Shown piece by piece: positions 17,963 to 25,598 of a stretch of DNA of 33,095 nt. This DNA comes from Microcystis novacekii Mn_MB_F_20050700_S1. Its GTDB lineage: Bacteria; Cyanobacteriota; Cyanobacteriia; Cyanobacteriales; Microcystaceae. The number at the start of each line of letters is the position of its first letter. The first letter of the stretch is position 1. The translations under genes were made by a program, and so were the position numbers. The notes beneath the pieces are model-generated. The model was not told the origin of the DNA and ran no database searches. It saw only the letters and a list, made by a program, of their open reading frames with translations. The stretch covers positions 1 through 33,095 of the forward strand of contig SFAU01000094.1 in assembly GCA_007096045.1 (NCBI GenBank). Reading direction: 5' to 3'.

Positions 17963-18412
17963 TTATTGATTATCTGTATCGGGAAACCACTGTTTTTCAA
18001 GAATTTGTCTCAGAGAGTAGGGACAAATTATCGGTAAATTTTTTAATCCTGTCTTTTTTTCGGCAATTAAGCGAGCGTTTTCATAGATATTTTCTAACTC
18101 TAGTTCTAGAAATTTGCTTAAATCGTTTGTGAGCTTATCTTCTAATTGTACTCGAAAAGTGATAATCTCTGCTGCCCAATGATTAATATTTCTGGTTCTT
18201 TCTGTTGTCCAAAATTGATAGAGTAGGATCTGGATTATTATTTGTAAACTTAAACTTTTAACAGCAGTTTTTTCCCTTCGTCCCCAAGCTGCTAACTCCT
18301 CGATTAAATGTTCGTAATCTAACTGATCTAACTGACGATTTTTTAATAACTCGATCATCTCGCTTAACCAGCGATCATACTCCCGTTCATAAAGCTGTTC
18401 TAAAGCAAGCAT
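17963..18412 (-). CDS. DUF29 family protein
   Basis: A 149-residue helical protein. LYEREYDRWLSEMIELLKNRQLDQLDYEHLIEELA in the first 45 residues is the hallmark of DUF29, a family very abundant in cyanobacteria and without an assigned function. The middle part (RREKTAVKSLSLQIIIQILLYQFW) and the C-terminal ILEKQWFPD also match. It is the first gene of a likely two-gene operon with the ABC ATPase. This probably reflects position rather than shared function, since DUF29 genes occur in many contexts. Confidence 0.88.
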   Translation of the reverse strand: MLALEQLYEREYDRWLSEMIELLKNRQLDQLDYEHLIEELAAWGRREKTAVKSLSLQIIIQILLYQFWTTERTRNINHWAAEIITFRVQLEDKLTNDLSKFLELELENIYENARLIAEKKTGLKNLPIICPYSLRQILEKQWFPDTDNQ

Positions 18413-18527
18413 TGTTTTTGATCAAATGGAGACATGATTAAAAATAACCCGTTCCTAGAAATGATAGCACAAAATATCCGGATGGCACTGGATTAGTGTA
18501 AATATTTTTGAATTAATTATGATGACA

Positions 18528-18658
18528 CAGAAGTGTTGAATGTTAAGATTTTGAGGATATTGTCCAAGTTGTGCATTGGCATTGATGATACCAAACTTGA
18601 GCAGTTAATGACTCTATTCTCAATAAACAAGGGATTTTACCTGGGTTCAACACTTCTG
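18528..18658. mobile_element. 131-bp MITE with perfect ends and 9-bp target duplication
   Basis: The ends are the perfect 13-bp inverted repeats CAGAAGTGTTGAA (18528-18540) and TTCAACACTTCTG (18646-18658). They are flanked exactly by the 9-bp direct repeat ATGATGACA (18519-18527 and 18659-18667). No transposase is encoded, so it must have been moved in trans by a full insertion sequence. Target duplications of 8-10 bp occur in the ISAs1, IS1 and some IS4 families; I cannot assign the parent. The identical duplications suggest recent insertion. It sits upstream of the HsdR_N-like gene. Confidence 0.92.
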
Positions 18659-18678
18659 ATGATGACAGTAAAAAATGC

Positions 18679-18708
18679 TTGACCCTGAGGTAAAAAAAAG
18701 GTTAAATT
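18679..18708 (+). promoter_or_regulatory. Candidate promoter of the HsdR_N-like gene
   Basis: TTGACC (18679-18684) and TAAATT (18703-18708) are separated by 18 bases, 45 bases before the start codon and just downstream of the MITE and its target duplication. Confidence 0.45.
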
Positions 18709-18752
18709 ATGGTTAGGCTGAGAACCCACACATCCTAGACAATGAGGCTATC

Positions 18753-19892
18753 ATGGAAATCGATAAACTCAAAGAAATTGCTCAAAAAGTTGAAACCTCT
18801 CGTTCTAAAATCCAAAACGAACAGGCAACCAAAACAGCTTTTATTATGCCTTTTTTGCAAGCATGGGGTTACGATGTCTTCAATCCCATGGAAGTTCACC
18901 CCGAATATAGTGCCGATTTAACTGGATTAAAAGGGGAAAAAGTAGATTATGCTATTTGTTTGGACAATCAACCGATTATTTTGATGGAATGTAAAAGCTG
19001 TCATCAAAATCTTGAGCATCCTAAACATAGTTCCCAACTGCATCGATATTTTATCGCAACTGGAGCTAACTTTGGAGTTTTAACTAATGGGATTATCTAT
19101 AGGTTTTATACGGATATCGTCAAGGATAATATCATGGACGATAAGCCATTTTTTGAGTTTAACATTCTCGACTTTGACGAATCTTCTGTTAACGAATTAA
19201 AACGATTTTCTAAATCTAGCACTAGCACATCTGACTTCAATTCTGGCAAAATAAAAGAGGCTGCTCGCAATTTATTGTACACCAAAGAAGTTAAAAAAGT
19301 GATTGCCCAGCAATTAAATGATCCTTCCCCCGAATTTGTTAAGTTTTTTGTTAGTCATGTGTATTTTGGGGTGAAAACTGCATCGGTTGTTGAAAAATTC
19401 ACAGAAATTATTAAGCGTTCTCTCAAAGAGTATATCAATGATATCATCAAAGAAAAATTTGAGGAAGTTTTTAGAAAAGAACCCGAACCAAATCCTGCTG
19501 ATACACCAGAAGCAGAAGATACTCCACCAGAAGAAACAGGGGGAGATGGAATTAATACGACCCTCGAAGAATTGGAAGGATTTTACATTATTAAATCAAT
19601 TCTACGGGAAGAAATCAATACCGCACGCATTCAATTCAAAGACACTAGAAGTTATTTTGGTATCAACTTAGATGGAAAAGTAACTAAAACAGTCTGTCGT
19701 CTGCGCTTCCATGAAAAAACTGGCAAGAAATCAATCAGTATTCCCGATAACGTGGAAACTGGGAAAGAAGCAACCACGAATATAGACAGTCTTGATGAAA
19801 TTTATGGAGTCGCTGAATTTCTGAAATCTCGTATCCGCTATCTGACTCAAGATACTTATACAAGTAAACCAGAAAAAAAAGAAAGTATCTAA
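18753..19892 (+). CDS. Solo HsdR_N-like PD-(D/E)XK nuclease-like protein
   Basis: A 379-residue protein related to the N-terminal nuclease domain of type I restriction R subunits (COG4748-like). The fold motifs are present: Glu23 in NEQATKTAFIMPFLQ, Asp65 in KVDYAI, Glu79-x-Lys81 in ILMECKS, and Gln95 in QLHRYF. The region GANFGVLTNGIIYRFYTD follows, as in HsdR_N proteins. An acidic Pro-rich linker (about 245-270) leads to a C-terminal domain with IVKSIL-like and SYFGINLDGK segments (about 275-375). No helicase domain and no methylase or specificity gene is nearby, so it is not a complete type I system. It may be a defence or housekeeping nuclease, or a DNA-binding remnant. A GAGG ribosome site precedes the ATG, and the MITE lies 94 bases upstream. 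Confidence 0.82.
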   Translation: MEIDKLKEIAQKVETSRSKIQNEQATKTAFIMPFLQAWGYDVFNPMEVHPEYSADLTGLKGEKVDYAICLDNQPIILMECKSCHQNLEHPKHSSQLHRYFIATGANFGVLTNGIIYRFYTDIVKDNIMDDKPFFEFNILDFDESSVNELKRFSKSSTSTSDFNSGKIKEAARNLLYTKEVKKVIAQQLNDPSPEFVKFFVSHVYFGVKTASVVEKFTEIIKRSLKEYINDIIKEKFEEVFRKEPEPNPADTPEAEDTPPEETGGDGINTTLEELEGFYIIKSILREEINTARIQFKDTRSYFGINLDGKVTKTVCRLRFHEKTGKKSISIPDNVETGKEATTNIDSLDEIYGVAEFLKSRIRYLTQDTYTSKPEKKESI

Positions 19893-20070
19893 AATAATTA
19901 GTCCCTATCTCTTTAATGACCGCACTATTTCTGATGATCGGTGGATTAGCGAGCAAACTTCAACACAAATACCATCACTACAAAATCTCTTAACATTCCT
20001 GAAACAACTACTCAAAATGGAGTCGATATAATTATATTTATCTGCTGAAAACTTGAGGAGTTGCCAACTA

Positions 20071-21240
20071 ATGCTTAATTCTCTCAATCGGATTTTCTTG
20101 CCTCTGGTTTCTAGCGTTTTTGCTACCATAATTATCTCCAGTTGTCAAGGTACAAATGTATTTACATTGGCGAATAATTCCCAGAGAAATCAATGGCAAA
20201 AAGTGACCGTAATCGAGGGTTTAGAGCATCCCTGGTCGATGGTTTGGCTACCTAACGGGGAAATCCTGATCACAGAGCGCCCCGGTCGTTTAAGAGTGGT
20301 TAGAGAGGGTAAATTAGAGCCAAAAGCCATCGCTGGAGTTCCCGAAGTTTTTGCCTTCGGACAAGGAGGATTGCTCGATGTGGCAATTCATCCCCAATTT
20401 GCCCAAAATCGCTGGATTTATCTAACTTATGCTCACGGAGACCAGGAGGCTAATCGTACCCGCGTCGCTCGTGCGGTTTATGATGGTGCAAGTTTGCGAG
20501 ATGTGCAGGTTATTTTTGAAGTTTCCCAGGCAAAAACCGGCTCTCAACACTTCGGTTCGCGGTTATTATGGCTACCGGATGGCACTTTATTGGTAGCGAT
20601 TGGGGACGGGGGCAATCCTCCCCTACAATTAGCAGGAGATTTAATTAGAAAACAGTCCCAAAATCTGCAAAGTCATTTAGGTAAAATTATCCGCATCAAT
20701 GACGATGGTTCTCTCCCTAAAGATAATCCTTTTGCGGGTTCTAAAATTTGGAGTTATGGCCATCGGAATATTCAAGGAATCAGCTTCGATCCGATGACTA
20801 AACGAGTCTGGGCAACTGAACACGGAGCGAAAGGAGGGGATGAATTAAATTTAATTGAAAAGGGACAAAATTACGGTTGGCCAGTGGTTTCTGCCAGTCA
20901 AGAGTACGGCACTAATACCCCAGTTTCCAGCGAAAAATCTCGACCAGATCTGATCGATCCGAAAACAATTTGGACACCTGCGATCGCTCCTTCGGGATTG
21001 GTCTTTTATACCGGTAATCGTTTTCCTAATTGGCAGGGAAATTTATTCGCCGGTGGTTTAGTTTCCAGAGATATTCGTCGTCTGTCAGTGGATAAATCGG
21101 GTGAAATTATCAATCAAGAAGCGATTCCCATCGGTCAGAGGGTGCGGGATGTGCGTCAAAGTCCCGACGGATTTTTATACCTGCTCACCGATGAAGGTAA
21201 CGGCCAATTAATTCGCCTTGAACCGCAACAAGATTATTAA
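20071..21240 (+). CDS. PQQ-dependent sugar dehydrogenase-like lipoprotein (GSDH family)
   Basis: I start at ATG 20071, ten bases after a GAGGAG ribosome site; the in-frame TTG at 20053 lies before that site. The 389-residue product has a hydrophobic leader and a lipobox (IISSC, Cys about 26), so it is an exported lipoprotein. The rest is a six-bladed beta-propeller of the glucose/sorbosone dehydrogenase family (Hhip/YliI type): HPWSMVWLPNGEILITERPG, GGLLDVAIHPQF, GDGGNPP, WSYGHRNIQGISFDP, ATEHGAKGGDELN, NYGWPV. Such enzymes oxidise aldose sugars with PQQ and Ca2+ in the periplasm. No PQQ synthesis genes are in the window, and many cyanobacterial members have no proven activity. Confidence 0.88.
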   Translation: MLNSLNRIFLPLVSSVFATIIISSCQGTNVFTLANNSQRNQWQKVTVIEGLEHPWSMVWLPNGEILITERPGRLRVVREGKLEPKAIAGVPEVFAFGQGGLLDVAIHPQFAQNRWIYLTYAHGDQEANRTRVARAVYDGASLRDVQVIFEVSQAKTGSQHFGSRLLWLPDGTLLVAIGDGGNPPLQLAGDLIRKQSQNLQSHLGKIIRINDDGSLPKDNPFAGSKIWSYGHRNIQGISFDPMTKRVWATEHGAKGGDELNLIEKGQNYGWPVVSASQEYGTNTPVSSEKSRPDLIDPKTIWTPAIAPSGLVFYTGNRFPNWQGNLFAGGLVSRDIRRLSVDKSGEIINQEAIPIGQRVRDVRQSPDGFLYLLTDEGNGQLIRLEPQQDY

Positions 21241-21328
21241 AAGTTAACAGAAATTATTGTCGAAACCCTGAATATTTTTTAGGGAGTTCTAGTATAGTTA
21301 TATTTGTACGGGAGCAAGCACTCGATTT

Positions 21329-22228
21329 ATGAAGAAAATTTTACAGTTAGTGGGACTAGGTTGCATATTGCCTATGTTCCTCGCTAGTGCAAGTTTAGCG
21401 GAAACAGTGGTGGAAAAAGTGGCTCGCACGGGATTTTTGACCGTAGGAACCCGTTTTGATGCGATTCCCTACTCCTACATCAATGATAAGGGGGAATTGG
21501 TCGGCTATTCTATGGATGTGTTGGAACGAATTAGAAAACGATTGGAAACTCGTCTCGGTCGTCCCGTCACCCTGCAAATGATTGAAGCTAACCAACCCGG
21601 AGAGAAAATTAATCTCATTCGTAGCGGGGACATCGATATCGCTTGTAGTACGGCTTTTACTTGGGAAAGAGCGAAAGTGGTCGATTTTTCCATCAGTTAC
21701 AGCATTTCTGGGATTAGGATTTTAGCTAAAAAAGGTAGCAATCTCTCCACTCCTCAATCCCTAATTGGTAAACGCATCGCCTTGGTTCCCACTTCCGCGG
21801 CCGTGGATGTGATTAAATTAGTACAACCGCGAGCGACGATTGTTACTACCTACAGCACCGCAGAAGAAGCGATCGAAGCTTTAAAAACTGGTAAAATCGA
21901 CGCAATAGCGGGGGATAGCATCTCTTTAGCGGGAACAATGCTCAGAGATAACCCTCAAGCTTACGAAATCGTCCCCGAAGAAGCTCTAGCTAATTTTGGC
22001 ATTGCTTGCATGGTTCCCGAAAATAACTCTACTTTTTTGGATGATGTCAACTATGCCATTGTTAAAATGATGCAGGATTACATCACCAATGATACGGCCA
22101 CCGTTAGTCAAATCGATCGCTGGTTCGGTAGTCAAGGTATGGTTCCCATCCCCCCAGAATTATTAAAGGGGTTTTTTGCCTTTAAAGTTATCGAACACGC
22201 CCAAATTAATCCCCAAGAAGCCAAATAG
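21329..22228 (+). CDS. grrP: Extracellular substrate-binding-like protein GrrP
   Basis: A 299-residue periplasmic binding-protein family 3 member. The signal peptide covers about residues 1-24 (cleavage near LASASLA-ETV). Motifs are GFLTVGTRFDAIPYSYIND, the Glu-Arg segment FTWERAKVVDFSISY and ALKTGKIDAIAGDSI. Alone it would be called an amino acid ABC binding protein. However, it stands directly upstream of a GrrA-type glycine-rich precursor gene and no transporter genes adjoin it. This is the arrangement of GrrP, the orphan binding protein named for GrrM/GrrA RiPP loci in cyanobacteria. Its role there is unknown; binding or transport of the modified peptide is a guess. The grrA start lies 14 bases downstream. 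Confidence 0.78.
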   Translation: MKKILQLVGLGCILPMFLASASLAETVVEKVARTGFLTVGTRFDAIPYSYINDKGELVGYSMDVLERIRKRLETRLGRPVTLQMIEANQPGEKINLIRSGDIDIACSTAFTWERAKVVDFSISYSISGIRILAKKGSNLSTPQSLIGKRIALVPTSAAVDVIKLVQPRATIVTTYSTAEEAIEALKTGKIDAIAGDSISLAGTMLRDNPQAYEIVPEEALANFGIACMVPENNSTFLDDVNYAIVKMMQDYITNDTATVSQIDRWFGSQGMVPIPPELLKGFFAFKVIEHAQINPQEAK

Positions 22229-22242
22229 GAGCATAAATTCAG

Positions 22243-22709
22243 GTGAATATCAGCAATAAAACCGGTTTAGTCGGCTTTCTTCTCGCTTTATCTGCTTTCG
22301 GTCTGACTAGCACCGCTCAGGCCGCCTCAGACGAGGCTAATCCCATTGAAGCGCGTTTAAGTCGTCTATAGACCTCTTGCAAAAGTCTTAAGTCGATCCT
22401 TGTACAGCAACATTTTTGAAGATTATCAACTACTAATAAATAATTAACTGAAAGTCCCTCCCATTATTGTTTCTATCGTTTGTTAACCAACTGCCGGAAG
22501 GTACTGCCGATCCTAGTTTACAAGCTTTAGGCTGGGGAGATGGTCGCGGTCGCGGTTGGGGGAATAGTCGTGCCGGTGGTTGGGTAGATGGTCGCGGTGG
22601 TAGTTTCGTTAATGCGCGGCCCTGGCGCAATGGTTGGTCTGACGGTGGCGGTTTCTTTAATTCCCGACCGCGCTGGGGTAATGGTGGCGGTTTCTTAAAT
22701 CGTTGGTAA
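22243..22709 (+). pseudogene. grrA: grrA cyclophane-type RiPP precursor gene, interrupted
   Basis: The leader part (22243-22371) starts at GTG and encodes 42 residues: a signal-like segment (TGLVGFLLALSAFGLTSTAQA) then NPIEARLSRL and a TAG stop. The core part (about 22485-22709) resumes in another frame with NQLPEGTADPSLQALGWGDG, followed by Gly/Arg-rich repeats with aromatic-x-Asn units (SFVNARPW, GFFNSRPRW, GGFLNRW). An intact GrrA joins these parts. Here about 115 bases separate them, beginning with a sequence that resembles an IS end. In GrrA, radical SAM/SPASM maturase GrrM is thought to crosslink aromatic rings to nearby side chains. A TTG at 22467 could start the core alone but would give no leader. 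No grrM gene is in the window. Confidence 0.8.
22369..22484. mobile_element. Probable insertion remnant splitting grrA
   Basis: The sequence between the two grrA halves starts with TAGACCTCTTGCAAAAGTC, which resembles the stretch at 26291-26316 (21 of 26 positions alike), as expected for a shared IS or MITE terminus. No matching inverted end or target duplication is found at the right side, so it is a decayed or one-ended fragment. Part of this interval should be original grrA sequence. Confidence 0.5.
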
Positions 22710-22874
22710 GTAGGTTGGGTGAGGGGATAATTTTATCCTCTTGGTACTGGAATGACACAACTAAAATAAGTTAATAGATTTCAGGGTAATTTTTTGTGTA
22801 GTAGCGATTATCCTGTTTTCTGATAGACTCAATTAGCTCTGTAATATCATCTCACCACCTGATTATTTTGTTGA

Positions 22875-24344
22875 TTAATAAGCACCTTTGCCAAAAAGAA
22901 CAATTCGCAGGGTTTCCACTAAGATATCTAGGTCTAAATTCAAAGACCAATTATCGATGTAATACAAATCTAAGCGGGCCGCATCGTTAAAATCATCGAT
23001 ATCCGAGCGCCCAGAAATCTGCCATAGTCCCGTAATTCCGGGTAAAACTTGATGACGGATATGATGCCATTGGGCGAATTTTTCCACATCCCGCAGGGGT
23101 AAAGGTCGCGGACCGACTAAACTCATTTGACCTGATAAAACATTAAATAATTGCGGCAATTCATCGAGGCTAGTTTTTCTGAGGAAATGACCACCTTTAA
23201 TAATGCGCGGATCGTTTTTAATTTTAAATAAAACTCCGTCCTGATTTTCGTTAGCGGCTTCTAATTGCTCTTGTAGTTGATCGGCATTGACTACCATCGT
23301 GCGAAACTTCCACATAAAAAAGGGTTTTCCCTGTAAACCCACCCTCTCCTGTCGGAAAAAGACCGGTCCGGGAGAAGAAAATTTTATTAATAGAGCAATA
23401 ACAATAAATACAGGTGATAGAAGAATCACACCCAAAAAAGCCCCGATAAAATCGATAATTCTTTTGATCCGATAATCCCATCCTAAAAGTAAAGGGGCCC
23501 GGACGCGCAAGGTCGGTAGGCCGGCGATGATTTCCGGTTGACCGCGACGATAGAGAATTTCGCGACTGGAGGGGAGAAGACGCAGGGTAATCCTCGATCT
23601 CCGCAATTGCCAGTATAATTTTGACGCTAGGTCTGTATTGGGAATATCATCGGCTAATACTTCCACCGCACCAGAATCGGCGATCGCTTTTAGGGTAATG
23701 GGTGAGTTAGCGTCGTTAGCCAAGGCCGCCCCAACCACGGAATAAGCATAGCGTTTTTCTAAGATCGAGGCTAATTTATGAATTCTAGCGGCGGGAGCAA
23801 TAATAAAAACCGCTAATTTGCTATTTTTTGGCTGTATTTGTCGGACAATTAGGGTACTGATTAGACGAAATCCGAAGACGAGAATCACACTAAAAAACCA
23901 AGCAGTGAAAAAAAGCGATCGAGGTGGATCTAATTTCGGATCGTAAAAATAACCGACAACTAGAGAAGATAGGTAAACAATGCTAATTAGTTGACCAGTT
24001 TTTAGATAATCTTGGCCTTTTGGAGAAGGACTATACAAGCTATTTTGAGCGAACAAAAATACTATCGCCCCAGCAAAAATCCAGAATAAACTAGGCAATC
24101 CCAACCAATTCCACCAGACTAATCCGGAGGGGATGGGGGAGAAAAATTGATTAAAATAACGAGCGCCAAACCAAGCCGCCGCTAGAGCCAAAATATCCCC
24201 CAAAATTAGCACAGATAAACCTTGCCATTCGGGACGGGTGCGACGAAACCAGTGGATTCTCTGGGGTGAGCGAATATCGGATAGCCACTGACGGGGTAAA
24301 CGGTGCATGGGAGGAGCAAGCGGCGGCGATGTAGCGTTTGGCAT
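22875..24344 (-). CDS. Exopolysaccharide polyprenyl glycosylphosphotransferase (sugar transferase)
   Basis: A 489-residue membrane enzyme; I use ATG 24344 (MPNATSPP) rather than a TTG two codons upstream. The N-terminal half has about four to five membrane helices (40-165) followed by a Rossmann-like region (175-260). The C-terminal catalytic domain follows the helix RIIDFIGAFLGVILLSPVFI and has SSPGPVFFRQERVG, FFMWKFRTM, LRKTSLDELPQLFNVLSG, MSLVGPRPLP and LPGITGLWQISGRS. This is the WcaJ/WbaP/CpsE family, which moves a sugar-1-phosphate (usually glucose or galactose) to undecaprenyl phosphate and starts capsule or exopolysaccharide repeat units. It follows the Rieske gene by 73 bases on the same strand. 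Confidence 0.93.
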   Translation of the reverse strand: MPNATSPPLAPPMHRLPRQWLSDIRSPQRIHWFRRTRPEWQGLSVLILGDILALAAAWFGARYFNQFFSPIPSGLVWWNWLGLPSLFWIFAGAIVFLFAQNSLYSPSPKGQDYLKTGQLISIVYLSSLVVGYFYDPKLDPPRSLFFTAWFFSVILVFGFRLISTLIVRQIQPKNSKLAVFIIAPAARIHKLASILEKRYAYSVVGAALANDANSPITLKAIADSGAVEVLADDIPNTDLASKLYWQLRRSRITLRLLPSSREILYRRGQPEIIAGLPTLRVRAPLLLGWDYRIKRIIDFIGAFLGVILLSPVFIVIALLIKFSSPGPVFFRQERVGLQGKPFFMWKFRTMVVNADQLQEQLEAANENQDGVLFKIKNDPRIIKGGHFLRKTSLDELPQLFNVLSGQMSLVGPRPLPLRDVEKFAQWHHIRHQVLPGITGLWQISGRSDIDDFNDAARLDLYYIDNWSLNLDLDILVETLRIVLFGKGAY

Positions 24345-24417
24345 TCTCAAAGATTAACCCATTGTCGGTTAACGCAACTACTCTTTAGGTTGCCCAAAAA
24401 CCCCCCTCAGCGATCAG

Positions 24418-24768
24418 TTATGCGTCTATCCAGATGCTGCCGTCTTCGATGCGAAGGGGATAAACGGGTAAAGCTTGGGGTTGAGAAACTGCCGCCATCG
24501 CTTTGTTAACCACGGGGGGCCAGGTAATCCAGTCTTTGACAGCACCACTACAGAGATCAAACGAACTACGATGCCAGGGACAAACGATCGCACCATCCTC
24601 GGTAATTTTGCCTTTCGTCATCGATAATTTTAAATGAGGACAAAGATTGCCAACGGCGTGGAATTGACCGTTATTGTTAATCAAGAGAATGGAACTGTCC
24701 CCCACTTTTACCACTTGACGAGCGCCGGGGGCAAGGGAATCTACAGATAATACTTTTGTCCAACTCAT
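24418..24768 (-). CDS. Rieske [2Fe-2S] domain protein
   Basis: A 116-residue soluble protein that is a single Rieske domain. The cluster ligands are Cys43 and His45 in NLCPHLKLS, and Cys63 and His66 in VCPWHRSSFDLCSG. It has no membrane anchor, unlike PetC, so it is a ferredoxin-type Rieske protein of the kind seen in oxygenase systems and NirD-like proteins. It probably passes electrons to an unknown partner. It lies eight bases after the DUF1997 gene and upstream of the sugar transferase, so it is likely in an operon with the DUF1997 gene. No oxygenase is nearby. Confidence 0.93.
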   Translation of the reverse strand: MSWTKVLSVDSLAPGARQVVKVGDSSILLINNNGQFHAVGNLCPHLKLSMTKGKITEDGAIVCPWHRSSFDLCSGAVKDWITWPPVVNKAMAAVSQPQALPVYPLRIEDGSIWIDA

Positions 24769-24776
24769 ATTTTTCT

Positions 24777-25358
24777 TTAACCGAGGGAGAGATCGAGAAT
24801 TGTTTCGGGGTAATTTTGGGCAATAATGTCCTGTTTAGCCCATTGTTGGTAATCTTGCAACAATTGACTCATTAAACGCTGTTTAATCCGCAATAAAACC
24901 CCTTTTAAGAGGCTATTGCCGGTAATTTCTAACAACGGACGCGGGGTTAACCATAATGGCGGTGGTAGAGCGACTTTCACCTCAAGATTGGCTTTTCCCG
25001 CTAGATAGGTTTGATTATTTTTCTCGACAGGAGCGAGTTTGCCTTTAACATCGAGGCTAAAGCGATCGTTGATATAATCAATACCTTTGATCTGACAGTC
25101 TTCTGATTGCAAAAATATTGTCCCCCCAGAAGTGGCCCAGACATTGAGGATAACCGTGGGCTGAAAATAGTACATATCCAAGAAGTTTAGGGAACGCATT
25201 TTTAAGCGAAACCGATGCTCAGACAGGTGTTCCGTTAAGCTAGTCTCAACGATAGCCTGTACTAATCTTTGCGGTTGGCGCAGATAATGCTGAATCGGGA
25301 TGGTTTGTTCAGCAACAACAATTTCTAGGGATTCGGCAGCAGTAAAAGTTACTTCCAT
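24777..25358 (-). CDS. DUF1997 family protein
   Basis: A 193-residue protein without signal or membrane segments. The segment IPIQHYLRQPQRLVQAIV, the beta-rich middle (RFRLKMRSLNFLDMYYFQPTVILNVWA) and the C-terminal half, with LPPPLWLTPRPLLEITGNSLL then RIKQRLMSQLLQDYQQW, match DUF1997, a family of cyanobacteria and chloroplasts with unknown function. The fold resembles START/polyketide-cyclase-like lipid-binding proteins, which is only a suggestion. It is the first gene of a likely operon with the Rieske protein, and the two are probably expressed together. Confidence 0.87.
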   Translation of the reverse strand: MEVTFTAAESLEIVVAEQTIPIQHYLRQPQRLVQAIVETSLTEHLSEHRFRLKMRSLNFLDMYYFQPTVILNVWATSGGTIFLQSEDCQIKGIDYINDRFSLDVKGKLAPVEKNNQTYLAGKANLEVKVALPPPLWLTPRPLLEITGNSLLKGVLLRIKQRLMSQLLQDYQQWAKQDIIAQNYPETILDLSLG

Positions 25359-25409
25359 ACGTTGGTTATCTTAAATTTGTCTCCCTTCTTAATTTTACTT
25401 TACAAAACT

Positions 25410-25493
25410 TATACTTTTCGACAGTCCAGATGTAGAAATTTTACCGCTAAGAGGGGACACAAACCAGATTTTTGCCCAAAGTTGGGCTTTTTT
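25410..25493 (+). ncRNA. Candidate small RNA of about 70 nt
   Basis: A strong terminator at 25474-25493 points to the plus strand, yet no plus-strand gene lies upstream; the DUF1997 gene starts in the opposite direction at 25358. A TATACT -10-like box at 25410-25415 would give a transcript from about 25422 to 25493. No good -35 box is seen. Confidence 0.35.
25474..25493 (+). terminator. Rho-independent terminator without an upstream gene
   Basis: GCCCAA (25474-25479) pairs with TTGGGC (25482-25487), with a loop of two bases or slightly more if the closing pairs open. Six T residues follow (25488-25493). Confidence 0.75.
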
Positions 25494-25598
25494 CAGTGAT
25501 CAGTTATCAGTGGGGGGTTTTAAGTCAACAGTGGGGGAGAAGGGGGAAGGGAGAGATGAAGAAGGGAAGTTAAGGCCAAAAGACTAACAGGCTCTACA

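Noticed and set aside
19387-19671. 94-codon ORF inside the HsdR_N-like gene
   Set aside because: It overlaps the coherent nuclease frame and shows no domain or ribosome site.
21329-22228. Calling this gene the binding protein of the ABC importer whose ATPase is at 17201
   Set aside because: It lies 3.4 kb away on the other strand, no permease is near, and it adjoins a grrA-type gene, which fits GrrP better.
22467-22709. Treating the glycine-rich ORF as an intact stand-alone gene
   Set aside because: It starts at a weak TTG, lacks the signal or leader part, and the missing leader is found just upstream in another frame.
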